From Hyaloscypha bicolor E (lineage: Eukaryota; Ascomycota; Leotiomycetes; Helotiales; Hyaloscyphaceae): 64,000 bases of DNA. The notes beneath the pieces are model-generated. The model worked only from the letters and a program-made list of their open reading frames with translations, was not told the origin of the DNA and did no database searches. The position numbers and the translations under genes are program-made. Shown piece after piece: positions 25,293 to 37,168 of the stretch (within the stretch, counting starts at the first letter, position 1; every line of letters starts with the position of its first letter). The stretch lies in contig NW_020194589.1 of the NCBI RefSeq assembly GCF_002865645.1, positions 2,827,750-2,891,749 on the forward strand. Reading direction: 5' to 3'.

Positions 25293-26584
25293 ATAACTGC
25301 CAGTCATCGTGTAGATGTGACATATTCATTATGGTTCGAATCCAAACATGGGCGTGGCTAGGGTTTAGGGCAAGCACCGGCGTTGATCAAAAAGGATTCA
25401 CAGCATTGGCGGACTTCCTACTAAGCTCGGGTTGAGCAAAGGTGAACAGCATCTGCATTGATTTTCTTTGTTCACAACAGGAAGGGCACATTCATAGTGA
25501 GGGATTAGGTCGCATTCCTGAGGGCTTCAACATGGGTGGTGGCAGAGGACACAGCACATCGTTAGGCGTTGGGATGGGACATACACATGCAGAGTCTTTT
25601 ATTCTTAGAGAAGGGCTTTTTGTCTGTCCGGTATACCCCAGGGGGACTGACAAATGGTATTTTAGAGGAAAAACTTGCGTGATGGATGGATGGGGTCAGC
25701 ATCAGTATATATTTTAATCCTGACTGGAGGAAAAAAATATCATCATCGGCAAACATTATTCCCAACTCATTAAACAGTGACCATTATTATCACCATGTTT
25801 TGCTCATCTTGTCACAGCAGAATTGACTTACGAGCATCGTCGTCCTTGCGGCGTAGCTCGATTTCAATAACCCGGCGCCTCTTTTCGCAAACCGCATGCA
25901 TCCCAAAACAGGAATATCCCAATGCAGCAAAAGCCTCGGCGAAAAACAAGCCCTGGCTTGGGTACGTACCCTCTCGTCTAAGTACCTTCGTACTTCCCCG
26001 CAGATCAAGAGAGAGGCGAGGAAGGGGAGGTTTCTTTTGGCTCCCGCTGTCATCTCGTTGGTGCTAGTTTTAGCTCCCGCACTTGGGCCGCCGCTGGCCG
26101 GGGTTGTGGCTTGCAGGCAGACAAGCGAAATGATCTGCATGAAGCGGATGATGGGCTTTGGCAGGGCATCGGGGAGTGCGGGATAAGCTTACCTTGGCAC
26201 CCGAGGGGCGGGAAATCTCCGGTTTGGAAAGCTTGGCGACTCGACTGCGAGCTGCTGCGAAGTGACGGTTAAGGTGCCTTTGGTTACGTAAGATCTTACC
26301 ATGATGTATGCACGTACACGCTTTGGCAGGGGAAATTTTTTTCTTCTTCTTTTTTGTTTTTTTTTTTTTGGATTTGGTGAGTTGTATGAAAGGCTGGAAT
26401 TTTTAAGGGTTTTTCGATTGCGATGGGAGGGAGAGGTTGTTCCTCACGTCAGAATTTCGTTTGGGGGGGATTTTATTCTTTCTTTCAGGGGGAGGTTTTG
26501 ATGGAGAGGTATCTCCACACTCTTTCTTGGTTTCGTGCGATGAATTGGTGAAGAGCGGCGATGAAGATGTTTCTGGAATTCTGA
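25293..26584. other. vosA 3' flank and low-complexity T-rich stretch
   Basis: Likely vosA 3'-UTR to about 25700, then a stretch with no gene. T-rich runs are at 26335-26372. A 91-codon frame at 25442-25717 has no domain and an alternative start codon only; I do not call it. Confidence 0.4.
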
Positions 26585-27700
26585 ACAGAAGACCGACGTG
26601 CTCCTCGCTACCTGCGTTGCAGAAGTATTTCTCGCACGTCCGACTCCCGGAAGCCGTGGCGGCAGCGACAGTGAGGGATTACAAGCAAGAGGGATGGGGG
26701 ACTTTTGTCTCTGCGAGGGGTTCCCTGGGTATGCTGCAGAAGTATCAGCAAAATAGAATCCCGTTTGCGAATTTGTATTTGCGTTACAGTCGCCACCATA
26801 TGGGTACGCTAGATCAGGCGTTGGTGTGTGAGTATTTACTGAATAGTGGGGGGATTGCGCGGGAGGGGGAGAGCGCCGATGGGGCAGTTTTGGAACGAGA
26901 GAGGTCCGAAAGAGAGAGGGTTCGGGATGGAAGAGGGCCGAGTGGCGGGAGGGGAGGCACTTGTACGATGAATAATGGATTCTTTGGCACCGTGATGAGG
27001 AGTTTGGGGGTTCAGGGTTAAGATGGCGGCGGCGAGGGTTGCGAAGGCAAATCATGGGGGTCCGAAAGGGGCGTTTGATGGCTGGAATCATTTGATTAAT
27101 TTGGTTGAGTTTGAGGGGAGGAGATATCTTGTTGATTTTGGGTTTGGTGCTAATGGTGAGCTATTCCGATATTGATGGATGATGGTGAGTCTAACCGCTG
27201 CAGGTCCAGCGGCTCCTATTCCGCTGGTCGATGGGATCGAGGTACCATGGGGAAGTACTAACGACAGAAAGAGGCTTATTTGGAGCTCGATCCCGGAATT
27301 TGAAACCCCGGAGAAGTGTTGGATCTTGCAGCATAAGAGGGAGGAAAATGAAGAATGGGACGGTATTTATTGCTTCGCTGAGGTTGAATGTTTGCCGCAA
27401 GATATCGAGGTCATGAATTGGAAAAGTACAAAGAATGTTTGGTGAAGCTTCTTCAACCAGATGATTCTTTGTGTGCGAACTGTGATAGAAGAGGAGGATG
27501 TGGTGGGTGTGATTACCATGGCTGATGGGAAGGTTAAGCAGCGAATTAGAGGGAACACTGAGACGTTAGTGGAATGTGTTAGTGAGGTGGAGAGGTGGGA
27601 TGTCCTTGAGAAGTGGTTTGGCATCGTGCTTGGTGAGCAGGAGAGGTTGGGAATTCGGGGTTTGTCGACCGAGTTGAAGGGAGCTCCAGGTGGCTATTAG
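26585..27700 (+). pseudogene. Arylamine N-acetyltransferase (NAT), disrupted
   Basis: NAT enzymes move acetyl or malonyl groups from CoA to arylamines; in fungi they detoxify plant and microbial amines such as benzoxazolinone products. The family is clear: LQKYFSHVRLPEA, RIPFANLYLRYSRHH, the active-site block GRGGTCTMNNGFFGTV with catalytic Cys, WNHLINLVEF with His, and YLVDFGFGANG with Asp. A conserved intron (27156-27202) is intact. The frame is broken three ways: no ATG precedes the homology in frame; a TAA at 27019-27021 is followed by a +1 shift, homology resuming at 27023 (MAAARVAKAN); and a TGA at 27443-27445 sits in frame between KSTKNVW and SFFNQMILCVRT, after which homology runs to 27700. 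A charged insert (about 26850-26950) precedes the Cys block. The catalytic triad is unharmed, so inactivation looks recent. Confidence 0.85.
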
Positions 27701-28311
27701 AGTCAGATCGGGGGATTTAGCACCTCTCAATGTTCCGTTTCTGGGAGATCGAGCGAGTGGCCACTTCTAATGTACCTAAGAAGGCCGTACAATCAAAGTC
27801 CCGAAATGAACCAAGAAAGGTGGTATATCCAAAATCACAAAATGTACCAAATCTGTTCGTTCAAATACCAAAACGAACTGAAATAAAGAGATAGATAATG
27901 GGGGGTTCTAAAGGTTGCTTGCCTTGCCGCCTGGCCCCTATGGCTTTGCATTATCCCCTGGCAGAATGTTCAGCGGATGATCGGATCAGGGCTGAGCTTG
28001 AAACCCTAGAAGAGGCTCGAGATAATCCACAGATGAATTGAGTTGGTCGAAGAATCGGCACGTGTACTATGTCCTCATGGCACAATGGTAGTGTCTAAGT
28101 ACGATATTCACGTGCTCCGAGGCCCATGGATCTAGTAAGAGGAAATTGGGCCAAATCACGTCTCCAACAGGTCACTAAACCATAATAAGGAGAGGAATCT
28201 CATCATTTCCGACACACAGATCACAAGAGAAAGACGTTGGTGGATTCGGATTCCTGATATTCTCTCCCTAGCTGCAAGATATATATCAAGTAGTAGGATC
28301 AACCAGGCAAT
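27701..28311. other. Intergenic region between the NAT pseudogene and the complex I gene
   Basis: Convergent 3' flanks. No gene, RNA or repeat recognised. Confidence 0.4.
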
Positions 28312-28811
28312 CTAGAGGATGCGCTTCTCGAGCTGTAAAACGAAATATCAGCAAACGGTCGGCGAATAAATAGCTTTCTGACTCACTCTCCAAGGGTTGT
28401 TCAGCTCGAAGCCTGCAGGTGCCGACGGATTATCTGTTTGCCCTCTCAAGTAACCTGTCAATCTCCGGTCTCGATCCATCACTATCCTGCTGTCAGTATT
28501 GCTTGAATCCTCGATAGAAGGCCTAGGGAAGTACTTTGCTGCATAGACGTTAGCATAGTTTTACTCGGAAATTTTTTGATCCGAGTTTGAGTACTGACTC
28601 TGTCCCATTGATCCACCGAATGTCTTGCCCTCTTGCCCCCGTTCTGCATGTGTCTAATCTTCGAAAGTCCTGCCCCAGTAACACCGAACATCTGCGATAC
28701 TTAGTCAATGGTTCTACGCCATCGAGAGGGCTGCCTGCTGGGTATCGAGGCGGAGATACTGACAGCGAGCATGATCCCATAAGGGATGAGAGCTTCGAAA
28801 GGAACACCCAT
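28312..28811 (-). CDS. NADH:ubiquinone oxidoreductase accessory subunit, NDUFA1/NI9M-like
   Basis: A small membrane-anchored accessory subunit of mitochondrial complex I. Four exons on the minus strand: 28764-28811, 28595-28691, 28387-28481 and 28312-28332; 86 aa. The assembled protein begins MGVPFEALIPYGIMLA, continues MFGVTGAGLSKIRHMQNGGK (one transmembrane helix at about residues 5-27, then a basic stretch), then SVDQWDRVMMDRDRRLTG, YLRGQTDNPSAPAGFELNNP and ends WRLEKRIL. Order and spacing match fungal NI9M-type proteins. Donors are GTCAGT, GTACTC and GTGAGT; the GTACTC/GATAG pair was chosen because only it keeps the frame and yields VMMDRDRR. Exons of 16, 32, 32 and 7 codons make it invisible to ORF scans. 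Divergently arranged with the MYST acetyltransferase gene. Confidence 0.9.
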
Positions 28812-29637
28812 GGTGGCGATTCCAATCCAATCCTGAATGATCAATTAGCATACAACTTTCATTTAAATCCCGGAGCAGTGCTCTTACCCAGTTGATATCG
28901 TTGTGCTGCGATGGATTGAGCTTCAATCTTCAAAAGCTGGTTGACTTGACGTTGAAATTGCGGCGGAGGGTCGGCTGCACGGGTTCTTACCTAACACAAG
29001 CCTCAGGAGAACGGCAACTACATTTGAAATGCCCTGAACCCAGGGGGGCGATATTAAAACTCCACAAAACGATTTCGATCCAATTCAAGCTTGATCTACG
29101 CGTCGGAAGCCTACATGCTTCCGCTTTTGTCGAGTGTTCAATTGTCCTACTGGGGTTGTGTCCTAAAATCGCGCGTTCACTGCAAATTCAACGGTCGCAC
29201 ATCATCCCCCATCGCCAACATTTCGCACAACAATCAAGAACTGATCAGTGGTGGGCCGGTAATTGTCAAAAGTGATAGCAGATAGGTCAGTGCCTTTTAG
29301 GAAACGACAGACCCCGTACCTTCGATCTGTCTGTGGCTGCTGTCGCCGGCGCACATACGAGCAACCCACCTGCCCTTTGCACAGCTCGCGCCCGGAGTGC
29401 CACAGCACAAAAATACCTTCCTACACTGGTACGCGAATGATCGCGGATATCTGAGAGATGGCGGCAGCCGTGCTCATGGAGGAGGAGCTTCAGCACAGTA
29501 TGGAACAATCTCCATCTTTGCCCTCTTTGAATGTCCAGTGACTTCATGAACATTCCTGTTCCGGTCCTTTCCAAATGTTTCTCAGCTTGTCGCACATTCG
29601 AGCTTTCGTGTTGAGTAATGCTGACTGTTGTTCAGGT
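28812..29637. promoter_or_regulatory. Divergent promoter region, complex I subunit / MYST acetyltransferase
   Basis: 826 bp between the two start codons. A CAG followed by GTATGG just before 29638 hints that a 5'-UTR intron may end near the MYST start. No factor site assigned. Confidence 0.4.
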
Positions 29638-32600
29638 ATGGCCACTTCTGAGGAGGACGCGGAGTTTGAAGAGGATGATGAGCTTGCTGCAGACCCCCTA
29701 GGCGAGAATTCAGATGAGTTTGCTGCCAATAATCAATTACACAACGAGTTGGGGCATAGCGAAGACGAGGAAGCATCCGAAGAAGGTGAGGAGGAGGGTG
29801 AGGGGCCTTCTGACGAAGATGCGGAGGGCGAGTCAGACGAAGAAATGGCCGAAAATAATGGTGGAGAGGAGAGTGAAGAAGAAGACGAGGAAGAGGATGG
29901 AGAGGGTTAGTTCTTGGCCATTTGAGAGTAAATTTGGTAAGAAACTGACAGACATCTAGGAGTTGGGGCCGTGAAGATTCAACCTGGCGTTCTAGAGGAC
30001 GACGAAGAAGCCATGTCAGGTTCTGATTCTGAGAGTGCTGCTAGTGGAGGCGATGATGAGTCCAAAGATTCGACAGACGCTGAAGTAGAAGTGGAATGGG
30101 ATCCTACAGCTGACGATGAAGAGGACGAGCCAGCTAACCCAAACCGCTGTATTTTTTGTCAACAGGATGAAGAGAATGACCCTTCAGAAGAGTTTGAACT
30201 TTATTTGTCTTGTGGAGTTTGTGGGGATAATGGTTTGTTTACTTCAACGATATCATTGACAAGGCTGACCAGGCCGTAGCACACAGACAATGCGCCAGGA
30301 ATGCCGATGCACTCAAATCTGATGAAGGTGCGAATATTCCTTACCCTGCAAAACTGATCCAAAATAGCTAAAGTATTGATCTCTAGAAGCTGAAGCTTGG
30401 TACTGTCCTGACTGTGTGTCCAACAATCTCGTCCCCGAACCTGCAGTGCCAGAAGTCGGGGTGCAAGACCACGCTACACGGAGGATATCAAGAGATCGAA
30501 TTGCAGGGGACCTCTTGCCACCTCAGCGTGGTGCCATCAAACCGGACTCTCACTCTGTTTTCAACCAGTTGATTGCTCCAGAAGACCCTATGGATGGCTC
30601 GCGTTTCCTGCGTAAAAGGAAAACATCTTCTGCGGACGCAGACGTCGAAGATGCAACTTTGCTCAGAAAAAGAAATCGAGATAAAGACACGAGCTCCGGT
30701 CAATCAAATGCTCTGCACATTGATGACACAGCAGGCAACGATGCTATGGACATCGACAAAGCAATCCACCCCCTGACCAACGGCAACAACAAACGAATCG
30801 ATTCACCCATAAGTCCTCGAACATCGAGATCACTGCGACCAAAATCCTCACCATCCCACTCCCCAGCAAGGATCATTGAAAAGTCACCAACAACCATCAA
30901 AATGGCGTTTCGGGTTGATCCAGTGGAGTTACGGCATATCCTTTCACAACCCCCAAAACCGAAGAAAAAGAGTCGCCCCACTCCCGGAGCTCGTCCATCC
31001 ACAAGTTCAGGCTTCGTTCCATCGATCTACTCCCAGCCCTTTTATTCTCTTCACGACAGGGAGAATGACGAGCTGAAATCTAAACCTTATGGTGGCATTC
31101 TCACCGAAGAAGAGGCAGATACCACGTTAACACTTCCCAAGCCAGAACACCGCCGACTTTTCGATGAAGCTCGTCAGAAAGCAGAGGAAAATTGGAAGGC
31201 GAGGGTTGCAGCAGCAGCCGAGGCGGCCACAGTTTCCGGTATCAAGAAAGCTCGCAAGGTATCTGGCCCTGCAAGTCAGATCGAATACATCGAGTTCGGC
31301 CAGTATCAAATCGACATCTGGTATGCAGCACCGTACCCGGAAGAGTACAGTCGCAACAAGGCACTTTTCATTTGCGAATTTTGCCTGAAGTACATGGAAT
31401 CGGACATAGTTGCGTGGCGCCACAAGACAAAATGCCCTTGGAAGTATCCTCCAGGTGATGAGATATATCGAGATGGCAAAATCATGGTTTTTGAGGTCGA
31501 TGGCCGCAAGAACCCGCTCTACTGTCAAAATCTCTGTCTCCTCGCCAAACTGTTCCTGGGCTCGAAAACCCTTTATTACGACGTTGAGCCCTTTCTATTC
31601 TACGTCATGACTGAATATGACGAACTCGGATGCCATTTTGTCGGCTACTTTTCTAAAGAGAAACGACCCAGCAGTTTAAATAATGTCTCCTGTATCCTGG
31701 TCCTTCCAATACACCAGCGAAAAGGGTATGGGCATCTTCTTATCGACTTCTCGTACCTCCTTACACGGGTTGAACGTAAAACGGGATCTCCAGAGAAGCC
31801 TCTTTCCGATATGGGATTGGTATCATATCGAAACTACTGGCGACTTGTGTTATGTTATTACCTAAAAGACTTCAAACCTGGTGACCAGATACCCAGCATC
31901 AGGAAGATATCGGACGACATGGGCTTGACCCCCGACGACGTGATTTCTGCACTTGATGCCTTGGGTGCCTTGATACGAGAGCCTATCACTGGCACCTATG
32001 CCTTCAAGCTGAAGACTGATTACTACCGCGAGGTCATTCGACAGCACGAGGCGAAGAACTACGCTAAGCTCAACCCAAAAGGACTTGTCTGGACTCCGTA
32101 CATCATGGGCCGTGGCAATGCTTCAGCCTTTGATCATGCTCCACCGCTTAATACAGTAGCACCACGCGATGAATCCGAGGACGAAGAGGACGATATCCTT
32201 GACAAAACGAAGTTATCAAAGGGCAGCAAGCGGGATTTTGAGACCTTCAATGAAAATGGTGATACTGACCAAGTCACCGAGTCCCTCGGCAAATTAACGA
32301 CTGAATCAGGTGAACTCATCAGAGTAGCAACATCCGAGGATGATGCCGAAGGCTCCCAGTCCACGACACGTATTAACGGCGTCTCGAGGAGGCTTTCCTA
32401 CTTCGAAGCTGCAGGTGCCATTTCCCCAACACGTTTTGAGGTATTTCCTCCCGTTCCTGGAGCGCGGCCTCGTGCTACCCCTCGACCCTCTTCTTCCCGG
32501 CCCACTCCCAGACATAAATCTTCATCCAGCTCATCCCGTCCCAAACCTCGACGCTCTGGCGGCGGCAGCTCATCGAGAAGACCTTCGTCTGCTCGTCCAC

Positions 32601-33055
32601 GAAGCAGTACTTCACGGAGGAAGAGTGGTGGTACAGGTCGAGGCCCGGGTCGATGGCCAAAGGGAACAAAGAAGAGCGACTTTGGCAATGCGGACAGTGG
32701 CCCTGGTTTACCTCCGAAGCTATTGAAACAACGGAGCAGGCTAGGGCAGGAGGTTTTATTGGGAGACGAGGAGGGGGACGAGCTTGAAGATGGCGAGGAA
32801 GAAGAGAGAGACGGTAGCGAAGAAGAGGAAGAAGAGGAAGACGAAGATGCCATCGTCTATACGCCTGCCATGAAGAAAAGAAGCCACCGAGATATTGGCC
32901 GGGGAAAAGGATTGGGTAAGCCAATCTTAGGTAAGGGCAAGGGACCCCTCGGTAAAGGGATGGGAAAGAGTCTGCTGGTGGGAGACGAGGACGAAGAAAT
33001 GGAGGACGCCATATCGGGGGATTTGGAAGTCGATGCCGAAGGTGAAGACGAATAA
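29638..33055 (+). CDS. PHD-finger MYST histone acetyltransferase (Sas3/Mst2/KAT6-like)
   Basis: Acetylates histone H3 tails as the catalytic subunit of a NuA3/Mst2-type complex. Exons 29638-29905, 29960-30232, 30280-30327 and 30387-33055; about 1,085 aa. An acidic N-terminus (residues 1-145) leads to a PHD finger at about 152-201 (RCIFCQQ, LSCGVCGDNAHRQC, AWYCPDC), built across three exons. The MYST domain lies at about 495-790: YIEFGQYQIDIWYAAPYPEE, a C2HC zinc finger (FICEFCLKYM ... HKTKCPW), NNVSCILVLP with the reactive Cys (about 631), the acetyl-CoA loop QRKGYG, and SPEKPLSDMG with the catalytic Glu (about 665). The C-terminus has a Ser/Arg/Pro-rich basic part, an RGPGRWPKGTKK AT-hook-like patch and an acidic tail with GKGLGKP/GKGPLGKG repeats. 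All features expected of an active enzyme are present. Confidence 0.95.
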
Positions 33056-34227
33056 GTCAAAAGCACCAGCTTTGCGACGGAGAATTGGGGCTCTGGGAGG
33101 CCATGGCGTTTAGGTTTATTCGAGTTTCATGGCAGACAAGCGGCCGCTAAAAGGATTGGCGTGGTGGAGGGAAGATTATTATTTGGCAATAATTGTAAGA
33201 TAAACAGCCCGTTTACTTTTGGTTGAAACCAAAAATCGAAGCATGTTTCATCCTATCTCGACAGACCTTCCTCTCAATTCAAGCTTATGCTCAAGTAGCT
33301 TTCAGTGGAGTTCGGGCGAGTGGAGCTCGGTAGAGATAGCTACTCATGGACCGTTGCTTTTGCGAAAGAGAGTTTAGAGGGGAGGTAGGCCTTAAGCAGA
33401 GCCTCCTCAAACATCGACATTCAAAATTTCTGCCGAGCCTTGCTGGTAAGTGATCGCAATCTTATCACGGAAATTTATGCTGATGCGGGTAGGGCCATAC
33501 TATTCAAGTCCTTAATTGGACCTTGTGTCTCCTTATGGCCGGAATAACATGCCTGTCACTGTCAGGGGCAGTGGGGAAGGCTGCGGGTTACCCCTTTAGG
33601 CAGTCCCACCCAGCTCAAACGCCCCATGCGAGGCTCAAGAGCCTGAGAAACAACCTCTGCGCTGCTACGCGACTTGGCATTTGTTTCAATAACCTCAATT
33701 CTGGCCTGACTATTATCGAATCCCACGCCTCCACTTGGGCTTGGCAGTGGGTCAAACAGCGTTCTATTGCGGGAATAACTGCTCTCAAATGCGGTCTTCG
33801 GCACCACATCCCTGCGGTGTATCAGATCGACCGCTGCGAGTATCTTTCAACCGTGATGTGCCATCTGATGATCTGCATTCTAACGACTGGCATGAGATGA
33901 GAGCCTTGGCAAACGTTTCTCGATTGTTTTCAGTGTGTGGACATCCCTAGAAAGTGGTCTGCTTTAAGGGAAATGATGCTGACGACTCCGCCGTTTATGC
34001 AACAAGTGTTGTAGGACAGCAAATTTTTCGGTGTTGGAATATGGCCCCGTTGCTGGGCAGCTTCCTGATGGTGAAGGCTGAATAAAAAGGCGTCAGCAGT
34101 TCCTGGTGTGACTTCTGGTCTTCGTTCCTTCATTCGATAATTACATTCATCTCAGGATCCAGGCGATTTCTACCCATTGTTCCAATTGTCATTCATTCTT
34201 TCCGTGCTGGACACCCTATTACTCAAG
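33056..34227. other. Intergenic region between the MYST gene and the Egh16-like gene
   Basis: About 1.2 kb. A 125-codon open frame at 33523-33900 has no domain or splice partner. The last 300 bp should hold the Egh16-like promoter. Confidence 0.4.
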
Positions 34228-35687
34228 ATGCTTTCCTCCATTTTGTACAGTGCAGCTCTACTGTCCCTCGCCAATGCTCACGGTGTTATTCTTGCTGCCC
34301 AGGGAGAGGCTGGGTCGCCACCCAGTGTTGGCTTCCAAGGTACAAAATTTCCAACATAGGGCGAAGTCGAACAACTGCTGACCATTTTCAGTCGATACCG
34401 CCATTGCGAGAAACTGCACGGGTATCAGTCCCTGCCAACAGGACACCACCATCATTCGTGACGCTGAAATTTCTGCGAACATTGTGAACGAGTGCGGGCG
34501 AACGGAGTTAACCGGCAACATTGATGTTGGAGAAAACACTGAGAATGCTCTCGCCGCTGGCGCAGTAACCAAGGTCAAAGCAGGCACCCTCATGACTGTG
34601 ACCATTCATCAAGTAAGTCAATACTCGCATCTACGCTATTCTTCATGTGTTCATGCTAATATTATCAGGTCAACGCTGACGGAGCTGGACCATACACATG
34701 TGATCTCGATCAGACCAGTAAGTACAACCAAGGGATATCAAGTCCCAAACTCTGATCGAAGTCATAGGCAACGCCGGTATCATCTCACAAAACTTGACTG
34801 TAACCAACAATGTGCCTGGCGTCAACGGTCTTTCTCAAGGCAAAACACAAGACTTTAACATCACTGTTGCCATGCCATCAAACCTTGCGTGCACTGGAGG
34901 TATATTGGACCTCTTCTAGGCCCACAAGAGTATACTGAGTTTCTTTAGCATCCACTGGCAACATTTGCACAGTTCGCTGTCGCAACAACGCCGTCGCCGG
35001 ACCTTTCGGTGGATGTTTTGCCGTCCAACAGACCGATATCACTCCTACCGCCAACTCCGCCAACCAGAGTAAGTAGTCCCGCTACCCGAGACCCTCCTAT
35101 CCTATGAGCAGTTGTCCTGCTCTCAAACATCAACATGTAGAATGAATTTAATTTTACATCAACCCAAGTGCTCACTCTTCCACTTCCCTGTTGCATTTGA
35201 TACTTCACCCTGCGGAACCACCCTGACAACCTTCAAGTCGCAACCGCACAAACCCTCGCGGATGTTACTGAGCAGATCGCTGAAAACAACGTCGACCTCC
35301 CTGTAGCCATCGCCGCGAACCAACAACAAGGAACAGCCGCACAAATTCAAGCTAACGAGGCAGTGAAAGGTATTTCCATTCTCTCTCTCCTTACACCTCC
35401 ACATGCTAACACCCCCAGCGCTCCTCGGCGTCACCGTGACATCCAAGGCTGCCGCAGTCCAAACCCTCGCCGTCGAGAACGTCGGTGTCAACGCGGCCGG
35501 CGCTTCTGTCGCAACCTCATCCGCTACATCCAAGGCAAGCAAAGCCGCAAAGGGAGCCGGAAAGGCGACTGCCGCTACTGCTTCTACTCCTACTGCCACC
35601 GCAGCTGCTAAGAAAGGGAAGAACAACAACAAGCGAGAATCGGGCTTGAAATGGGCGAAGAGAGCACTGCTTGAAGAGTCGTTATAA
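34228..35687 (+). CDS. Secreted Egh16/GAS-like appressorium-associated protein
   Basis: Fungal family (DUF3129) that includes powdery mildew gEgh16 and Magnaporthe GAS1/GAS2, expressed in appressoria; biochemical role unknown. Seven exons: 34228-34339, 34392-34612, 34669-34717, 34768-34899, 34949-35068, 35238-35369 and 35419-35687; 344 aa. Signal peptide MLSSILYSAALLSLANA, then HGVILAAQGEAGSPPSVGFQ, ARNCTGISPCQQDTTIIRD, ANIVNECGRTEL, VNADGAGPYTCDLDQT, ACTGASTGNICTVRCRNNA and GPFGGCFAVQQTD. Paired cysteines suggest disulfides. The C-terminus is Ala/Thr/Lys-rich and ends with two Lys-Arg pairs, which Kex2 could cut. Intron 5 (169 nt) is the longest and its acceptor (CTTCAAG) the least certain. 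All other junctions keep frame with GTA donors. Likely secreted to the cell surface during infection-related development. Confidence 0.9.
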
Positions 35688-36491
35688 ATGGATACATGAA
35701 GACGGCGATACTAGATAGGCTATGTGCGGAGTAAATAGAGTGGAACAGGTGTTGGGTAGCTAGTTTCTTGTATCAATTTTGACTGCAATAATCCTTCCCC
35801 TTCAATGTTCCCCTTGGTGTGGGGCAATCGTCCCCTGCTTGATGCTACAAAGTCTAGTTGTCACGGCACATTGGCATAGCAAGACAGCCGAGACCTCTAC
35901 ACACACGTCTCCAAATTTTAAGATAACGTATAAAACAAACAGTGGATGACCAACGTCCCAGAACTCATAGTACAATCAAACACCTCGTAATGCTACAACT
36001 CCCGATTCTCCAGATCGCCATAGTTCAATTTCCTTGAAAATACCTTCATGGACCACCCACCTCCACATCCCGATCCGGCGTCTTGTACGTATTCTGCTTC
36101 ACAAACCAGCACTCTTCAATATTTCGCTAGCTGCTGAAGCACATAACGCATGAAACATCCAACGTCTAACTTTCTCCTTCAAGTCCACCAAGAATATCCC
36201 AATCAAAGCCAATACAACCTCTTTCAAACTTGTAAACCAACTCTTGAATTCAAGCCCTTTCGCAGCTCTCTTTCTTGTTATGAGTTGGGTTAGAGTCAAT
36301 TCGGGGCTAGTTGTTTTCGACATCACCACCTACGTAACAAATAATCCAAGAGCTTTGATAGCTCGCTTAAAGAAGTGAACCAAGAAGTTAGTCAGGAATG
36401 CAGTAAAGAATGCCCAAATGTGAGTATTGTTCTTTCTAGCTTCAATGACTTTCGCAAGGTTAGTGTACTTGAAGCCTGCTCACCAAAATAG
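35688..36491. other. Intergenic region with a doubtful 74-codon frame
   Basis: Convergent 3' flanks. A minus-strand frame at 36099-36323 (start MSKTTSPELTL, with a hydrophobic stretch EVVLALIGIFLVDL) follows a possible acceptor TACGTAG but has no partner exon I can support. Left uncalled. Confidence 0.35.
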
Positions 36492-37168
36492 CTAGTGGAT
36501 TAAATCGCAGGCAAAACTGCAATGGCTATGATCAAAGCCGAATTTTTCGAGTATCTCGAACGGCCTTGCCAGTTCAGGGTACCGAGGGTCAACGTCCCAA
36601 CAAGTATACATGGCTAATGCACCGATGAAAAAGGCAGTTATTGGACCCATTTGCCGGAACTTTGCGTGTAGATTCTTCATCCGGTGGAAGTTAGTTGCGG
36701 CACCGTAAACGCACGGAACTAGCAACATCCCCGTCCAACGATCATCACTACACACAAGTTTATGTCGGAGTTGGCTCACCACTAGCAATGACTTCAACTC
36801 CCCGTAGGTTTCGGCAGTGTCGAGGTTCTCGTCCTTGCGGACTTGAGGGCATCCGCGAAGCGCCTTCGAATCGCACAGCATTAGCACGACCCTCTCCAGC
36901 TCAATGGCACTGCGCCCACCTACCTTTTCGATATAACCCCTACTCTTTTCCACTCCTTCAGACCACTGTATTCCAGGTGCTTGGGCAGCTATTAGATTGT
37001 TTTCGAGGTTGTAGTACAATGGTTTTTGATACAAGTGTGCTCTAATCGACGACCTACCTTTCTGTCAGTACTCGGGTTGATTGTTCCAGTCGAGGTTGGG
37101 ACAATGGTGAGGCCGTGGTTGTACTCGCTGGACCTGGAGCATGAGTGATACTGCTCAATCTCATTCAT
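36492..37168 (-). CDS. Hypothetical protein with hydrophobic segments
   Basis: Not recognised. Two exons, 37058-37168 and 36492-36965, give 194 aa; the intron (92 nt, GTAGGT donor, ATACAG acceptor) joins TDRK to WSEGVEKSRGYIEKVGGR in phase 0. The N-terminus is polar (MNEIEQYHSCSRSSEYNHG), the middle charged (AIELERVVLMLCDSK, VRKDENLDTAETYGELKS), and the C-terminal half has two moderately hydrophobic stretches, WTGMLLVPCVYGAA and MGPITAFFIGALAMYTCW, that could be membrane segments. Stop-free reading and sensible splicing support a gene; the start (37168 or an upstream ATG at 37288) is open. It follows BLM10 in the same direction, about 440 bp away. Confidence 0.55.

Noticed and set aside
25334..25346. 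TGGTTCGAATCC, like a tRNA B box
   Set aside because: No A box or acceptor-stem pairing upstream at tRNA distance; the sequence lies in the vosA 3' flank.
26444..27091. 215-codon minus-strand frame
   Set aside because: Antisense to the NAT pseudogene; Pro/Ser-rich with no domain, whereas the plus strand has the NAT catalytic triad.
33523..33900. 125-codon plus-strand frame
   Set aside because: No recognisable domain, no neighbouring exons; likely chance.
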